DNA of 64,000 bases from CAZSXS01 sp964611385 (GTDB taxonomy: Bacteria; Bacillota; Clostridia; Lachnospirales; CAYPQA01): NCBI GenBank assembly GCA_964611385.1, contig CAZSXS010000002.1, forward strand, positions 30,374 to 94,373, read 5' to 3'. The notes beneath the pieces were generated by a model. It made no database searches, was not told where the DNA came from, and saw nothing but the letters and a program-made list of their open reading frames with translations. Numbering within the stretch: the stretch's first letter is position 1; every line of letters begins with the position of its first letter. Shown in pieces: positions 50,630 to 58,103 of this stretch. Position numbers and translations under genes: made by a program.

Positions 50630-51131
50630 GGAAGCGAAGCTCCTTGCCTACTGTGCTGATTATTTTGCTTAAGTGTATGGGTGTACTCACTTTCTTTCCG
50701 TTCGGTTCCGTGGAATCTTTTGAAAGGACTTCCAGTGTCAAGCAAGAATCACCCATTTTCTGAATCGTGATGGATTGAATGTGGACGGCAACCTCGTTGT
50801 GGCCCTCTGTTGTCTGTAAACGCCCCTTAGCGGCAACAAAGGTAAATAAATCAGTTTCACCGTTATCCTTATACAATTTTAGACTATTCAAGGTGCCCTT
50901 ATAGGTATCAGGATAAACCTCTATCCGATCATAGGATTGAAGCTTCTCGCTAAGTATATCCATCGCCATTTGACTTTGATCAAAAAGCTCTTGCCTTACG
51001 GTTTTTTCTGACGAGTATTTTGAAACTAAGGTCAGAAGGCCCAGTGTTGTCAGCAAAATCACACTAAATAGGCTACAAGAGACTAGAACTTCAATCAGAG
51101 AAAAACCAGCTTTTGAATTACGTTTCCTCAT
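50622..51131 (-). CDS. Prepilin-like protein (minor pseudopilin)
   Basis: A 169-residue protein with leader MRKRNSKAG and then FSLIEVLVSCSLFSVILLTTLGLL, the classic prepilin cleavage site (G/F, Glu at +5). The remainder resembles GspJ/ComGF-type minor pilins in length. It overlaps the genes on both sides (4 and 8 bases), so the whole group is translationally coupled. No disulfide-forming Cys pair typical of DNA-uptake pilins stands out. Confidence 0.87.
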   Translation of the reverse strand: MRKRNSKAGFSLIEVLVSCSLFSVILLTTLGLLTLVSKYSSEKTVRQELFDQSQMAMDILSEKLQSYDRIEVYPDTYKGTLNSLKLYKDNGETDLFTFVAAKGRLQTTEGHNEVAVHIQSITIQKMGDSCLTLEVLSKDSTEPNGKKVSTPIHLSKIISTVGKELRFHE

Positions 51132-51559
51132 CTAACAGCCGCGTCCATCGCTGAAGCCAAAGGCTTGATGCTTTCAGCCTCTGTTTTTGAAAGCCCTTTA
51201 CAAGCAGACTTCACCTTTTCGTTGCAGGCGGAAATATCCAGAACCAGCTTGGAGTTTAACACGGATATTTTTACATTTTCTGTTTGAAGCTCATAATTTT
51301 TGATATAGCCAGCATCTACTAGATTTTCCAAGTCTTGATTTTTGATACCATCATCTGATAAAAGGATTTGCGTTTTGTTTTCTGCATTGTACACCTCAAT
51401 CGCATTTTGAATCAGCTTTATGGATTGAATGTCACTTTTCAGCTTCGTGCGATCGGATATCTTAATAAAATTCGGAACAATGATTCCAGCCAGTATCCCC
51501 ATCAAGGCCAATACAATTACCAACTCTAACATGGTCATCCCTTTTTTATTTTTTAACAA
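51128..51559 (-). CDS. Major pseudopilin-like protein (GspG/ComGC-like)
   Basis: A 143-residue protein with leader MLKNKKG and then MTMLELVIVLALMGILAGIIVP, a prepilin site with Met at +1 and Glu at +5. The amphipathic helix continues with NFIKISDRTKLKSDIQSIKLIQNAIEVY, typical of GspG/PilA/ComGC. Two Cys pairs (ACNEKVKSACKG) near residue 120 may form a disulfide. It is the first of three pilin genes and would be the main subunit of the pseudopilus. A 62-bp gap separates it from the gspF-like gene. Confidence 0.88.
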   Translation of the reverse strand: MLKNKKGMTMLELVIVLALMGILAGIIVPNFIKISDRTKLKSDIQSIKLIQNAIEVYNAENKTQILLSDDGIKNQDLENLVDAGYIKNYELQTENVKISVLNSKLVLDISACNEKVKSACKGLSKTEAESIKPLASAMDAAVR

Positions 51560-51621
51560 AAAAATCCCCCTTTTATTCCATACAAAGAACTTTTCCTTGT
51601 AGTACTGTTAAAATACTGGTT

Positions 51622-52695
51622 TTAAAATACTGATGCTAGTTTTAAAGCCGGAAGCAACAACGAAAGCATGACGAAGGCAATAATTCCGCCTGTAAATAAG
51701 GTTAAAAAAGGCTCGATTAATTTGCCCATTCTGGTATTCAAAATTTCCACATCATTTCTGAAATATAGGGATGTTTTGAGCATGACGCTGGGTAATTTGC
51801 CTGTTTCTTCCCCCAGCTTGAGCATAGAAACCAGCAGGGGGTCGAAATAGTTCTGATCAAGGGTACCGAGGGATTCACCCTTTTCGATTCGCTGAATCAA
51901 GTCCATGATGACTTTGTCGATCACACGATTATTAATGAGCTTTGCCACCATTTGCAGGGCTTCTGTCATCAACACGCCAGAGCTTAGCATGATGGCTAAG
52001 GTTTCAGTAAATCGGAAGCTATTTAATTTTCGGTTGATCAAGGAAAGGGGATACAAATTAATTTTAAGATAATCGAAAAAAAGTCTTCCCGCCTGAGTTT
52101 TTGAAAACAAAAAAGAAGCAACAATGATGAAGATGCCAAGGAGCAGCAGCAGTTGCTTGTGCATTTGAATCGTCTTATAAAATTGAAGGAGTAGTTGAGT
52201 GGGGAGGGGCAGATCAATACTGTTGTCCGAATAGATCTGGGCATAATTGGGAATAACGGTCATAACTGTTGTAAAAATAGTTATGAACAGTAAAACCATC
52301 GTGATGAAAGGATAGAGCAAGGCATTTTTGATATCATTTTTGACCTTGCCAGAGTATTCATAGTAAGCAGACATTCTGTTCAAAACCTGGCTTAAACTAC
52401 CGGAAAATTCACCTGCACGGATCATGCCCACCAACAGGGGCGTGAAAAATTTCTCATTCATGCAGTCTGAGAGCATAAGGCCTTGATTCAGTTTGGAAGA
52501 GATGAGGAGGAGTTGCCCTTGCAGAGTACGGAATTTATTATTTTGGAGTATACATACAATCGCCTCACTCAGATTAATCCCAGAGTCAAGATAAAAAGAA
52601 AGCTGTCTTAAAAAAACAGCGATTTCCGAGTAGGACGGACGAAGCACAATTTCTTTTTTCAAAAAGCGGGATAGGGCATTCTCAATAAGCTTCAC
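51622..52695 (-). CDS. Type II secretion/type IV pilus inner-membrane protein (GspF/PilC family)
   Basis: About 357 residues. Two copies of the GspF domain (about 25-145 and 225-345) each carry the start pattern (FLRQLSFYLDSGINLSEAI and FTETLAIMLSSGVLMTEAL) and are joined and closed by three hydrophobic helices. GspF forms the platform that couples the ATPase to pilin assembly. The start is unclear: GTG at 52695 has GAAGGGGG directly against it, whereas an ATT nine bases on has it at an ideal 8-base spacing; the frame runs to 52839 but overlaps the ATPase gene. Confidence 0.88.
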   Translation of the reverse strand: MKLIENALSRFLKKEIVLRPSYSEIAVFLRQLSFYLDSGINLSEAIVCILQNNKFRTLQGQLLLISSKLNQGLMLSDCMNEKFFTPLLVGMIRAGEFSGSLSQVLNRMSAYYEYSGKVKNDIKNALLYPFITMVLLFITIFTTVMTVIPNYAQIYSDNSIDLPLPTQLLLQFYKTIQMHKQLLLLLGIFIIVASFLFSKTQAGRLFFDYLKINLYPLSLINRKLNSFRFTETLAIMLSSGVLMTEALQMVAKLINNRVIDKVIMDLIQRIEKGESLGTLDQNYFDPLLVSMLKLGEETGKLPSVMLKTSLYFRNDVEILNTRMGKLIEPFLTLFTGGIIAFVMLSLLLPALKLASVF

Positions 52696-52714
52696 CCCCT
52701 TCAAATCGTTTCTT

Positions 52715-54430
52715 TCATTGTGAGTAGAGCGCCTTGTATACTTCTTCAGGGGTTGTGTTCCCCAACAGGATATTTTTAACGCCGTTTTCCCAGAGGCTAA
52801 CCATACCCTTGCCAAGAAGGTAATTTTGGATGGTATCATAAGAGGCTTTGGCCTGAATCATTTCTCTCAGTGGGGTATCAATCACTATATACTCATAGAT
52901 GGCAAAGCGGCCTTTATAGCCAGTGTTGTTACAAAGATTACAGCCCTCACCCTTGTAATGGAAAAGCAACTCCTTCATATTAAACAAAAGACGCTGAGGC
53001 TCATCCATGCTTACCCTTTTTTTGCAGTTGTTACAAATTCTGCGGACAAGTCTTTGAGAAATGATCCCTTTCAGAGCTGCGGCACATAGATAACTTTCTA
53101 TGCCCATGTCGATGAGTCGCGCAATGGCACTGATGGCATCGTTGGTGTGAAGGGTACTGAGTACTAGGTGGCCGGTGATGGCGGCACGGATGGATAGCTC
53201 GGCGGTTTCTGAGTCTCGGATTTCTCCGATCATGATTACATCTGGATCCTGACGAAGAATGAATTTTAAGACATTGGGAAAATCAAGGTTAATCTTTGGA
53301 TTGACTGAGGATTGGTTCACCCCATCCATCAGCTTTTCGATGGGATCTTCTACAGTTACGATATTAATCTGCTCTTTGTCCAGCTCTTGAATAAAGCCGG
53401 TAAGTGTGGTGGTCTTTCCGCTGCCGGTGGGGCCAGTTATCAGCACGGCACCATACTTAGTATGAAAAAGCTCTGAGATTGGCTGTATATCCTCCGGTAA
53501 AAAGCCAAGCTCATGTTTATTTAAAACCCCTTCAAAATTATAAATCAGTCTAACAACAGCCTTCTCTCCCCGAACAGTGGGAAAGGTACTGAGACGAAAA
53601 TCAATGCTGCTGCCCTTGTCTTCTTCTGTATCCACAGTGACCGCACCGCTTAGATCTCCAAGCATGCCATTTTTATAGGGTACAGTAAAGTGACCATCTT
53701 GAGGCAACAGCTTTCCGGCAATATCCATTTTACCCAGTATCTTCAAGCGAGAAATAATATTGGGCAGTAAATCCTTGCTTAGGGTATGAAACTTAAGCAA
53801 GACTCCATCAATGCGATACCGTACCTGAACTTCTGTCTCTGTAGGCTCAATATGGATATCACTGGCATTATTATATACCGCAGAACTAATGATGGAGTTC
53901 ACGAGCTTAACCACCGGCGCATTCTGGATATCCATCGATTGGGTATTTTTATAGGCCTGTTCCGTTAAGCTATGAATTTCGCTTTGCGTATAAAGTTTGT
54001 CAGTATAAAGGCTGACTTCCCGTTCCTCCGCCAGGTAGTACCGAACATCCAGGTTGGAAACAAAGGCTATGTCATCCTTCACTTCCGTTTGAAAAGGGTT
54101 CACCATGGCGATGGATAGAACCTCCCCTGTAAATTGAAAAGGGATGATCTTAAGTCTATGTACATAATGATACTTGAGGAGTCTTTGCAGGGAGGGAGGC
54201 ATTGTGTTTAAATCTTTTTTTTGAAACGCAAAATAGTCGGAAAGTACAATGGTTTTAACTTTAAAGTATTCTTGACACAATTTGCTTAACGCTTGAAACG
54301 GAAGAATGGATTTGGTTCGTATTGCATCAAAAACTTGCAGGTTGCCAACATTTTTAAGGCCAAGTGCGTTTAATCGGTTGGCAGTTTCCGGAAAGCATTC
54401 AACGCAAAGCTCAAATAAACGGATTGGCAA
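52715..54430 (-). CDS. Type II secretion/type IV pilus assembly ATPase (GspE/PilB family)
   Basis: About 571 residues. The N-terminal MshEN-like domain (to about 140) is followed by the linker ASDIHIEPTE and the ATPase core: Walker A GPTGSGKTTT, Asp box TVEDPIE, Walker B DVIMIGEIRD and His box STLHTND. A zinc tetracysteine CNNC...CNLC closes it. It powers pilin polymerisation. The start is uncertain; TTG at 54430 follows GGAGG by only 3 bases, and the TTG at 54475 has no Shine-Dalgarno. It is the first gene of a five-gene operon lacking a prepilin peptidase and PilM/N/O genes. Confidence 0.92.
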   Translation of the reverse strand: MPIRLFELCVECFPETANRLNALGLKNVGNLQVFDAIRTKSILPFQALSKLCQEYFKVKTIVLSDYFAFQKKDLNTMPPSLQRLLKYHYVHRLKIIPFQFTGEVLSIAMVNPFQTEVKDDIAFVSNLDVRYYLAEEREVSLYTDKLYTQSEIHSLTEQAYKNTQSMDIQNAPVVKLVNSIISSAVYNNASDIHIEPTETEVQVRYRIDGVLLKFHTLSKDLLPNIISRLKILGKMDIAGKLLPQDGHFTVPYKNGMLGDLSGAVTVDTEEDKGSSIDFRLSTFPTVRGEKAVVRLIYNFEGVLNKHELGFLPEDIQPISELFHTKYGAVLITGPTGSGKTTTLTGFIQELDKEQINIVTVEDPIEKLMDGVNQSSVNPKINLDFPNVLKFILRQDPDVIMIGEIRDSETAELSIRAAITGHLVLSTLHTNDAISAIARLIDMGIESYLCAAALKGIISQRLVRRICNNCKKRVSMDEPQRLLFNMKELLFHYKGEGCNLCNNTGYKGRFAIYEYIVIDTPLREMIQAKASYDTIQNYLLGKGMVSLWENGVKNILLGNTTPEEVYKALYSQ

Positions 54431-54618
54431 GCACCTCCAACAACAATAATTCGACAATTTTCGGAAGTATAACAAATTGTTTACAGAGTGTAAATGAGCA
54501 GATTTGGTAAATATATTTGATTTTTATCTCTTAAATATAAAAACAATGATGAATTTACTTATTTCATAAAATGTTCACAGCTTATTCATTTTTAAAAAAT
54601 GACTTCATTAACAATCTT
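54431..54618. other. AT-rich divergent gap before nagB
   Basis: The gap between the divergent gspE-like gene and nagB is 306 bases. This very AT-rich part has no gene and no inverted repeat that I can support; it probably holds the promoter of the secretion operon. The nagB promoter follows at 54619. Confidence 0.4.
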
Positions 54619-54647
54619 TTGACAACAAAAGCAAAGTATAGTATCAT
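54619..54647 (+). promoter_or_regulatory. Predicted promoter of nagB
   Basis: TTGACA (54619-54624), a 17-base spacer and TATCAT (54642-54647), 90 bases before the ATG. A GCTGCTG-rich small hairpin lies in the leader. Confidence 0.65.
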
Positions 54648-54736
54648 TTGCCTACTCAAAAATGCTCCAGCAAAATTCATGCTGCTGTTTCAACAGAACA
54701 GAGAGAGCAAATGGAAAATTTAAAGGAGTTGAAGGC

Positions 54737-55459
54737 ATGAGATTTATTATTTGTAAGGATTATGATGAAATGAGCTTACGAGGTGCTGAACTAATAAAGG
54801 CAGTAGTCACTTTAAAGCCGAACTGCGTTTTGGGTTTGGCAACAGGGTCTACACCAGAAGGGCTTTATCAGTATCTCGTGAAATTTCATCAGAGTGGGTT
54901 GGATTTCTCCCAGGTCAAAAGTGTTAATCTGGATGAATATAAGGGCATTACCAAGGAGAGTGACCAAAGCTATGCATACTTTATGAAGAAGCATTTGTTT
55001 GGTCATATTAATATTCGACCAGAAAATACACATCTGCCCGATGGTTCCAAGGAGGATGGTGCTCAGGAATGCGCACACTATGAGCAGTTACTGCAAAGCC
55101 TTGGCACAGTGGATATGCAGTTGCTTGGCATTGGCTTAAACGGACATATTGGTTTCAATGAGCCTGCAGAAACTTTTGCAAAGGAGACAAATTGCGTAGC
55201 TCTGACGGAAAGTACTATCTCAGCCAATGCTCGGTTTTTTAAAACCATTTCTGAGGTTCCCACCCATGCCTATACCATGGGAATCGGCACGATTATGAAG
55301 GCAGATAAAATCCTCTTAATGGCCAGCGGTGCCGCAAAGGCAGAGATCATTCATAAATCCTTCTTTGGCCCCATTACTCCAAAGGTACCAGCTTCTGTTT
55401 TGCAGCTTCATAAAGATGTAATTGTTGTTTTGGACAAAGAAGCTGCCAGTGCGATTTAA
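54737..55459 (+). CDS. nagB: Glucosamine-6-phosphate deaminase
   Basis: A 240-residue enzyme converting glucosamine-6-phosphate to fructose-6-phosphate and ammonia. Landmarks: LGLATGSTPEGLY (phosphate loop), VNLDEYKGI (catalytic Asp), LLGIGLNGHIGFNEPA (catalytic His/Glu) and a closing ASVLQLHKDVIVVLD. Length is normal for Gram-positive NagB. The ATG at 54737 has AAAGGAG upstream and fits the family start. nagA is not adjacent, so amino-sugar use must rely on genes elsewhere. A terminator follows. Confidence 0.95.
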   Translation: MRFIICKDYDEMSLRGAELIKAVVTLKPNCVLGLATGSTPEGLYQYLVKFHQSGLDFSQVKSVNLDEYKGITKESDQSYAYFMKKHLFGHINIRPENTHLPDGSKEDGAQECAHYEQLLQSLGTVDMQLLGIGLNGHIGFNEPAETFAKETNCVALTESTISANARFFKTISEVPTHAYTMGIGTIMKADKILLMASGAAKAEIIHKSFFGPITPKVPASVLQLHKDVIVVLDKEAASAI

Positions 55460-55518
55460 AACCATGGCTTTGAGATAAGAACTAACACACGTTTGGAAAG
55501 ACCCAGACTTTTAGCAGA

Positions 55519-55555
55519 AAAGGGGCTGAACCATTTTGTTGGTTCAGCCTCCTTT
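55519..55555 (+). terminator. Rho-independent terminator after nagB
   Basis: AAAGGGGCTGAACCA and TGGTTCAGCCTCCTTT (one bulge) around TTTTGT, ending in a T-run. Confidence 0.75.
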
Positions 55556-55633
55556 AACGTGGCGTTAAGCCTTGTAATTTCGGGATTTTTGGCAAATTAT
55601 TTCCCGGGAAATAAGTATATGAAGGACAGTGTA

Positions 55634-55699
55634 TATACTCAGTCTCTAAAATATTTTCTAAGTCGCCTTCATTCCGTAATGATAAATTCTATTATCTTG
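55634..55699 (+). repeat. Dispersed hairpin repeat, truncated copy E
   Basis: TATACTCAGTCTCTAAAATATTTTCTAAG, then CGCCTTCATTC and AAATTCTATTATCTTG match the left two thirds of the family. The right third with TTTGCAAAGC is missing and the next sequence is the start of a small frame. Confidence 0.7.
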
Positions 55700-55707
55700 C
55701 CAAGAAT

Positions 55708-55962
55708 ATGTATTATTTTAAATCAGTTCAAAAGACAAAATATGCTGTCTTCACAGAGGATGATTGGGGCACAGAGAATGCAATGATCTGCCTTGGTCCC
55801 GTCGGCTTTGACCTAAATGAGTGGAGCATCAGCAACCTGTATTATCGAAACACCGTGAACAAGAGTTTGACTGAAAGCCAATTAAAACAAAGAGAAGAAA
55901 GCTTTCGGCAAAGGAAGGTTATTTATGCTACACCAGAAAGCTTCTGGGGCGCTGAAGAATAG
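55708..55962 (+). CDS. Small hypothetical protein, possibly 5'-truncated
   Basis: An 84-residue frame. The composition is protein-like (YYFKSVQKTKYAVFTEDDWGTENAMICLGP, shown by pieces AVFTEDDWG and GPVGFDLNEW; then YATPESFWGAEE) with a charged helix KSLTESQLKQREESFRQR. I recognise no family. It has no Shine-Dalgarno; the ATG lies 9 bases after a truncated hairpin repeat, so the repeat may have replaced its native 5' end. It may be a remnant gene or be expressed at a low level. Confidence 0.4.
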   Translation: MYYFKSVQKTKYAVFTEDDWGTENAMICLGPVGFDLNEWSISNLYYRNTVNKSLTESQLKQREESFRQRKVIYATPESFWGAEE

Positions 55963-55979
55963 AACTTGTATACCAATCT

Positions 55980-56051
55980 TGTGGATAAGTTTACTAGCAT
56001 TCAAGCCTAATGTTGATAAACTTGTGGATACTGTGGATAAATCTATCCACA
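55980..56051 (+). promoter_or_regulatory. Cluster of DnaA boxes
   Basis: In 72 bases there are two perfect DnaA boxes, TGTGGATAA at 55980-55988 and 56032-56040. Three one-mismatch boxes accompany them: TGTTGATAA at 56011, TGTGGATAC at 56023 and CTATCCACA at 56043 (inverted). The last two form an inverted pair, CTGTGGATA aatc TATCCACAG. No dnaA, dnaN or AT-rich unwinding element is near, so this is not oriC but may be a DnaA-titrating or regulatory cluster before dusB. Confidence 0.75.
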
Positions 56052-56094
56052 GTTCTGTTGAAAAAGATTGCTTATTGCTGAAGGAGAGAGAATT

Positions 56095-57021
56095 ATGTTG
56101 ATACTGGCACCCATGGCGGGGATTACTGACTTACCCTTCCGTCTGTTGTGTCATGAGTATGGCTGTGATTTAAGCTATACAGAAATGATTTCCGCCAAGG
56201 GGCTTCTGTATAATAATAAAAATACGACCGATTTGTTAAAAACCTTCCCTGGTGAAAAGGCTACTGTTCAATTGTTTGGAAGTGATCCCGAAATCTTGGC
56301 CGAAGCGGCTTGTCGGCTGGAGGAGAAGGGCTTTGAAGCGGTTGATATCAATATGGGTTGCCCCGTTCCGAAGATTGTTAAAAATGGGGAAGGCTCTGCT
56401 TTAATGAAAGATCCTCTTTTGGTGGAAGCCATCGTAAAGGCAATATACAGAAAGATAAAATCCCCCGTCACGGTGAAAATTCGTAAGGGCTTTGAGGGAA
56501 GGCAAAACGCCGTAGAAGTAGCCAAGGCAGCAGAATCCGGTGGGGCGGCCGCGGTGGCTGTGCATGGGCGTATGCGCAAGGAGTATTATAGTGGAAAAGC
56601 CGATTGGGAGATCATCAAAAAAGTCAAGGAAAGCATACAAATTCCTGTATATGGCAATGGCGATCTCTTTTCACCTGAGGATGCAAAAAATCTGCTCGTC
56701 TACACCGGCTGCGACGGATTGATGATAGGCCGGGGAGCCAGGGGAAATCCATGGATTTTTAAGAACTGTAAAGAGTACTTTGAAACCGGAGTCTATGCAC
56801 TACCTACGCTTGATGAGAAAATTAGCCTTGCTTTGCGCCACTGTCGTTTGCTGATGGAAGAAGGTATACGATTGGTTGAAATGAGGAAGCATTTTGGCTG
56901 GTACTTTAAAGGATTAAAGGGGGCTGCTCAGTGCAGAGCCAAACTGAATGAGGCCCAGAGCTATGCAGATTTTAACGCGATTTGCGAAGAAATAAAGATT
57001 GCGGATGAAAAATTAGGCTGA
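56095..57021 (+). CDS. dusB: tRNA-dihydrouridine synthase (DusB-like)
   Basis: A 308-residue flavoenzyme that reduces uridines in tRNA. Landmarks: LAPMAGITDLPFR, YTEMISAKGL, FEAVDINMGCPVPKI (catalytic Cys in MGCP), VTVKIRKGF, VAVHGRMRKEYYSGKADW and GLMIGRGARGNPWIF. The ATG at 56095 with AAGGAGAGAG upstream gives the family start; the frame extends to 56068. It is the gene directly behind the DnaA-box cluster, so DnaA could repress or activate it. It is followed by a separate promoter for the LysM gene. Confidence 0.94.
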   Translation: MLILAPMAGITDLPFRLLCHEYGCDLSYTEMISAKGLLYNNKNTTDLLKTFPGEKATVQLFGSDPEILAEAACRLEEKGFEAVDINMGCPVPKIVKNGEGSALMKDPLLVEAIVKAIYRKIKSPVTVKIRKGFEGRQNAVEVAKAAESGGAAAVAVHGRMRKEYYSGKADWEIIKKVKESIQIPVYGNGDLFSPEDAKNLLVYTGCDGLMIGRGARGNPWIFKNCKEYFETGVYALPTLDEKISLALRHCRLLMEEGIRLVEMRKHFGWYFKGLKGAAQCRAKLNEAQSYADFNAICEEIKIADEKLG

Positions 57022-57051
57022 AAAATTATGACGAAAAATAACAGGCAGGGA

Positions 57052-57080
57052 TTGACAGAAAAATGATAAAGTGTTATAAC
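57052..57080 (+). promoter_or_regulatory. Predicted promoter of the LysM gene
   Basis: TTGACA (57052-57057), a 17-base spacer and TATAAC (57075-57080), 50 bases before the ATG. Confidence 0.7.
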
Positions 57081-57130
57081 CTATACAACGCTTGCACAGA
57101 TCCAATTAAGCTGCAAATGGAGGTTTCAGA

Positions 57131-57922
57131 ATGAATAAAACAACATCTTCAAAAACAACTACTTCAAAAGCATCAGCTACAAAAACCAGAAATGCAATGC
57201 AAAAAGGACATACAATGGACTACTATAATGAGGATTTGCCAAGGAAAGTAGCCAAAAGGCTACTTGACGAGCAGCCGTCTCGAAAAAGTGGAGACGACGA
57301 AGAGCTTGATTTAGACTTATCAATTTACAGAAAAAAGAATATACGTGCGAATACGAACATACAAGAAGATGATGAGGACGATGAATATATCAGCCATCCA
57401 GCAGATGGTGCGATTGTTACAAAAGTGGTGTATGCCATTGGCTTGTTTGTTATTTTAGTGATTTTATGCGTGATGGTCATCCGCATTAATTCCGTCAATG
57501 CAAAGCTTAAGGCTGCAGAAGCCCGCCTTGCTGCCATTGATGATACAGCGGTTGAGTATAATACCTTAAAAATTGATTATGATGGCTTAGTCGAACAAAA
57601 CAAACTGCTGTCGGATGAGCTGGAAGCTTTACGGACAAATCCCTCAGCAGGCACGCAGGCGCCAACGCAAACAAACCTTTCTGTCTCTAACGGTACTTCT
57701 GCTACTCCAGCACCGACTGCCACTCAAAGTCCTACAATATCTGCCACTCCAAAGCCCAGTTCTAATCAAGTGACTCACACTGTAGCTCAAGGAGAAACCC
57801 TTTCAAAAATAAGTTCTCTTTATTATGGTTCATCAAATCAGTACAAAAAAATCAAAGATGCAAATAACTTAACTGGAGACGATTTAAAAGTTGGTCAAAA
57901 GTTGATTATCCCAACGAATTAA
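57131..57922 (+). CDS. Membrane-anchored LysM protein
   Basis: A 263-residue bitopic protein. The cytoplasmic part (1-95) is Thr/Ser/Lys-rich and then acidic (EDDEDDEY). One transmembrane helix at about 98-120 (VVYAIGLFVILVILCVMVI) is followed by a short coiled coil (125-175), a Thr/Pro linker (NGTSATPAPTATQSP) and a C-terminal LysM domain (HTVAQGETLSKISSLYYGSSNQY...LKVGQKLIIP), which binds peptidoglycan. No catalytic domain is present, so it probably links the division or wall machinery to the wall. ATGGAGGTTTCAGA precedes the ATG. A terminator follows. Confidence 0.9.
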   Translation: MNKTTSSKTTTSKASATKTRNAMQKGHTMDYYNEDLPRKVAKRLLDEQPSRKSGDDEELDLDLSIYRKKNIRANTNIQEDDEDDEYISHPADGAIVTKVVYAIGLFVILVILCVMVIRINSVNAKLKAAEARLAAIDDTAVEYNTLKIDYDGLVEQNKLLSDELEALRTNPSAGTQAPTQTNLSVSNGTSATPAPTATQSPTISATPKPSSNQVTHTVAQGETLSKISSLYYGSSNQYKKIKDANNLTGDDLKVGQKLIIPTN

Positions 57923-57996
57923 TTCAGTGAACCTTGCTTAAATTAATGAGCAATAGCTACATTGGAAATGCATACTATAAAGTAACCTTACTTATA

Positions 57997-58024
57997 AAAC
58001 CACCTATGTTTATAGGTGGTTTTA
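57997..58024 (+). terminator. Rho-independent terminator after the LysM gene
   Basis: AAAACCACCTAT and ATAGGTGGTTTT arms around GTTT. It overlaps the 5' extension of the rho frame, supporting the later rho start. Confidence 0.9.
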
Positions 58025-58103
58025 TTCTATGTGTCCTATTAACGACAAAATTCATGCAAAAATTAGAATATTCTCCAATTTGGGAACAAATATTGAGGTG
58101 TTT

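Noticed and set aside
55493..55786. A 97-codon frame over the nagB terminator and truncated repeat
   Set aside because: It runs through a terminator hairpin and a hairpin repeat, and has no ribosome binding site.
55980..56051. Origin of replication
   Set aside because: DnaA boxes are present, but there is no dnaA/dnaN/gyr context and no AT-rich unwinding region. It is kept as a DnaA-box cluster only.
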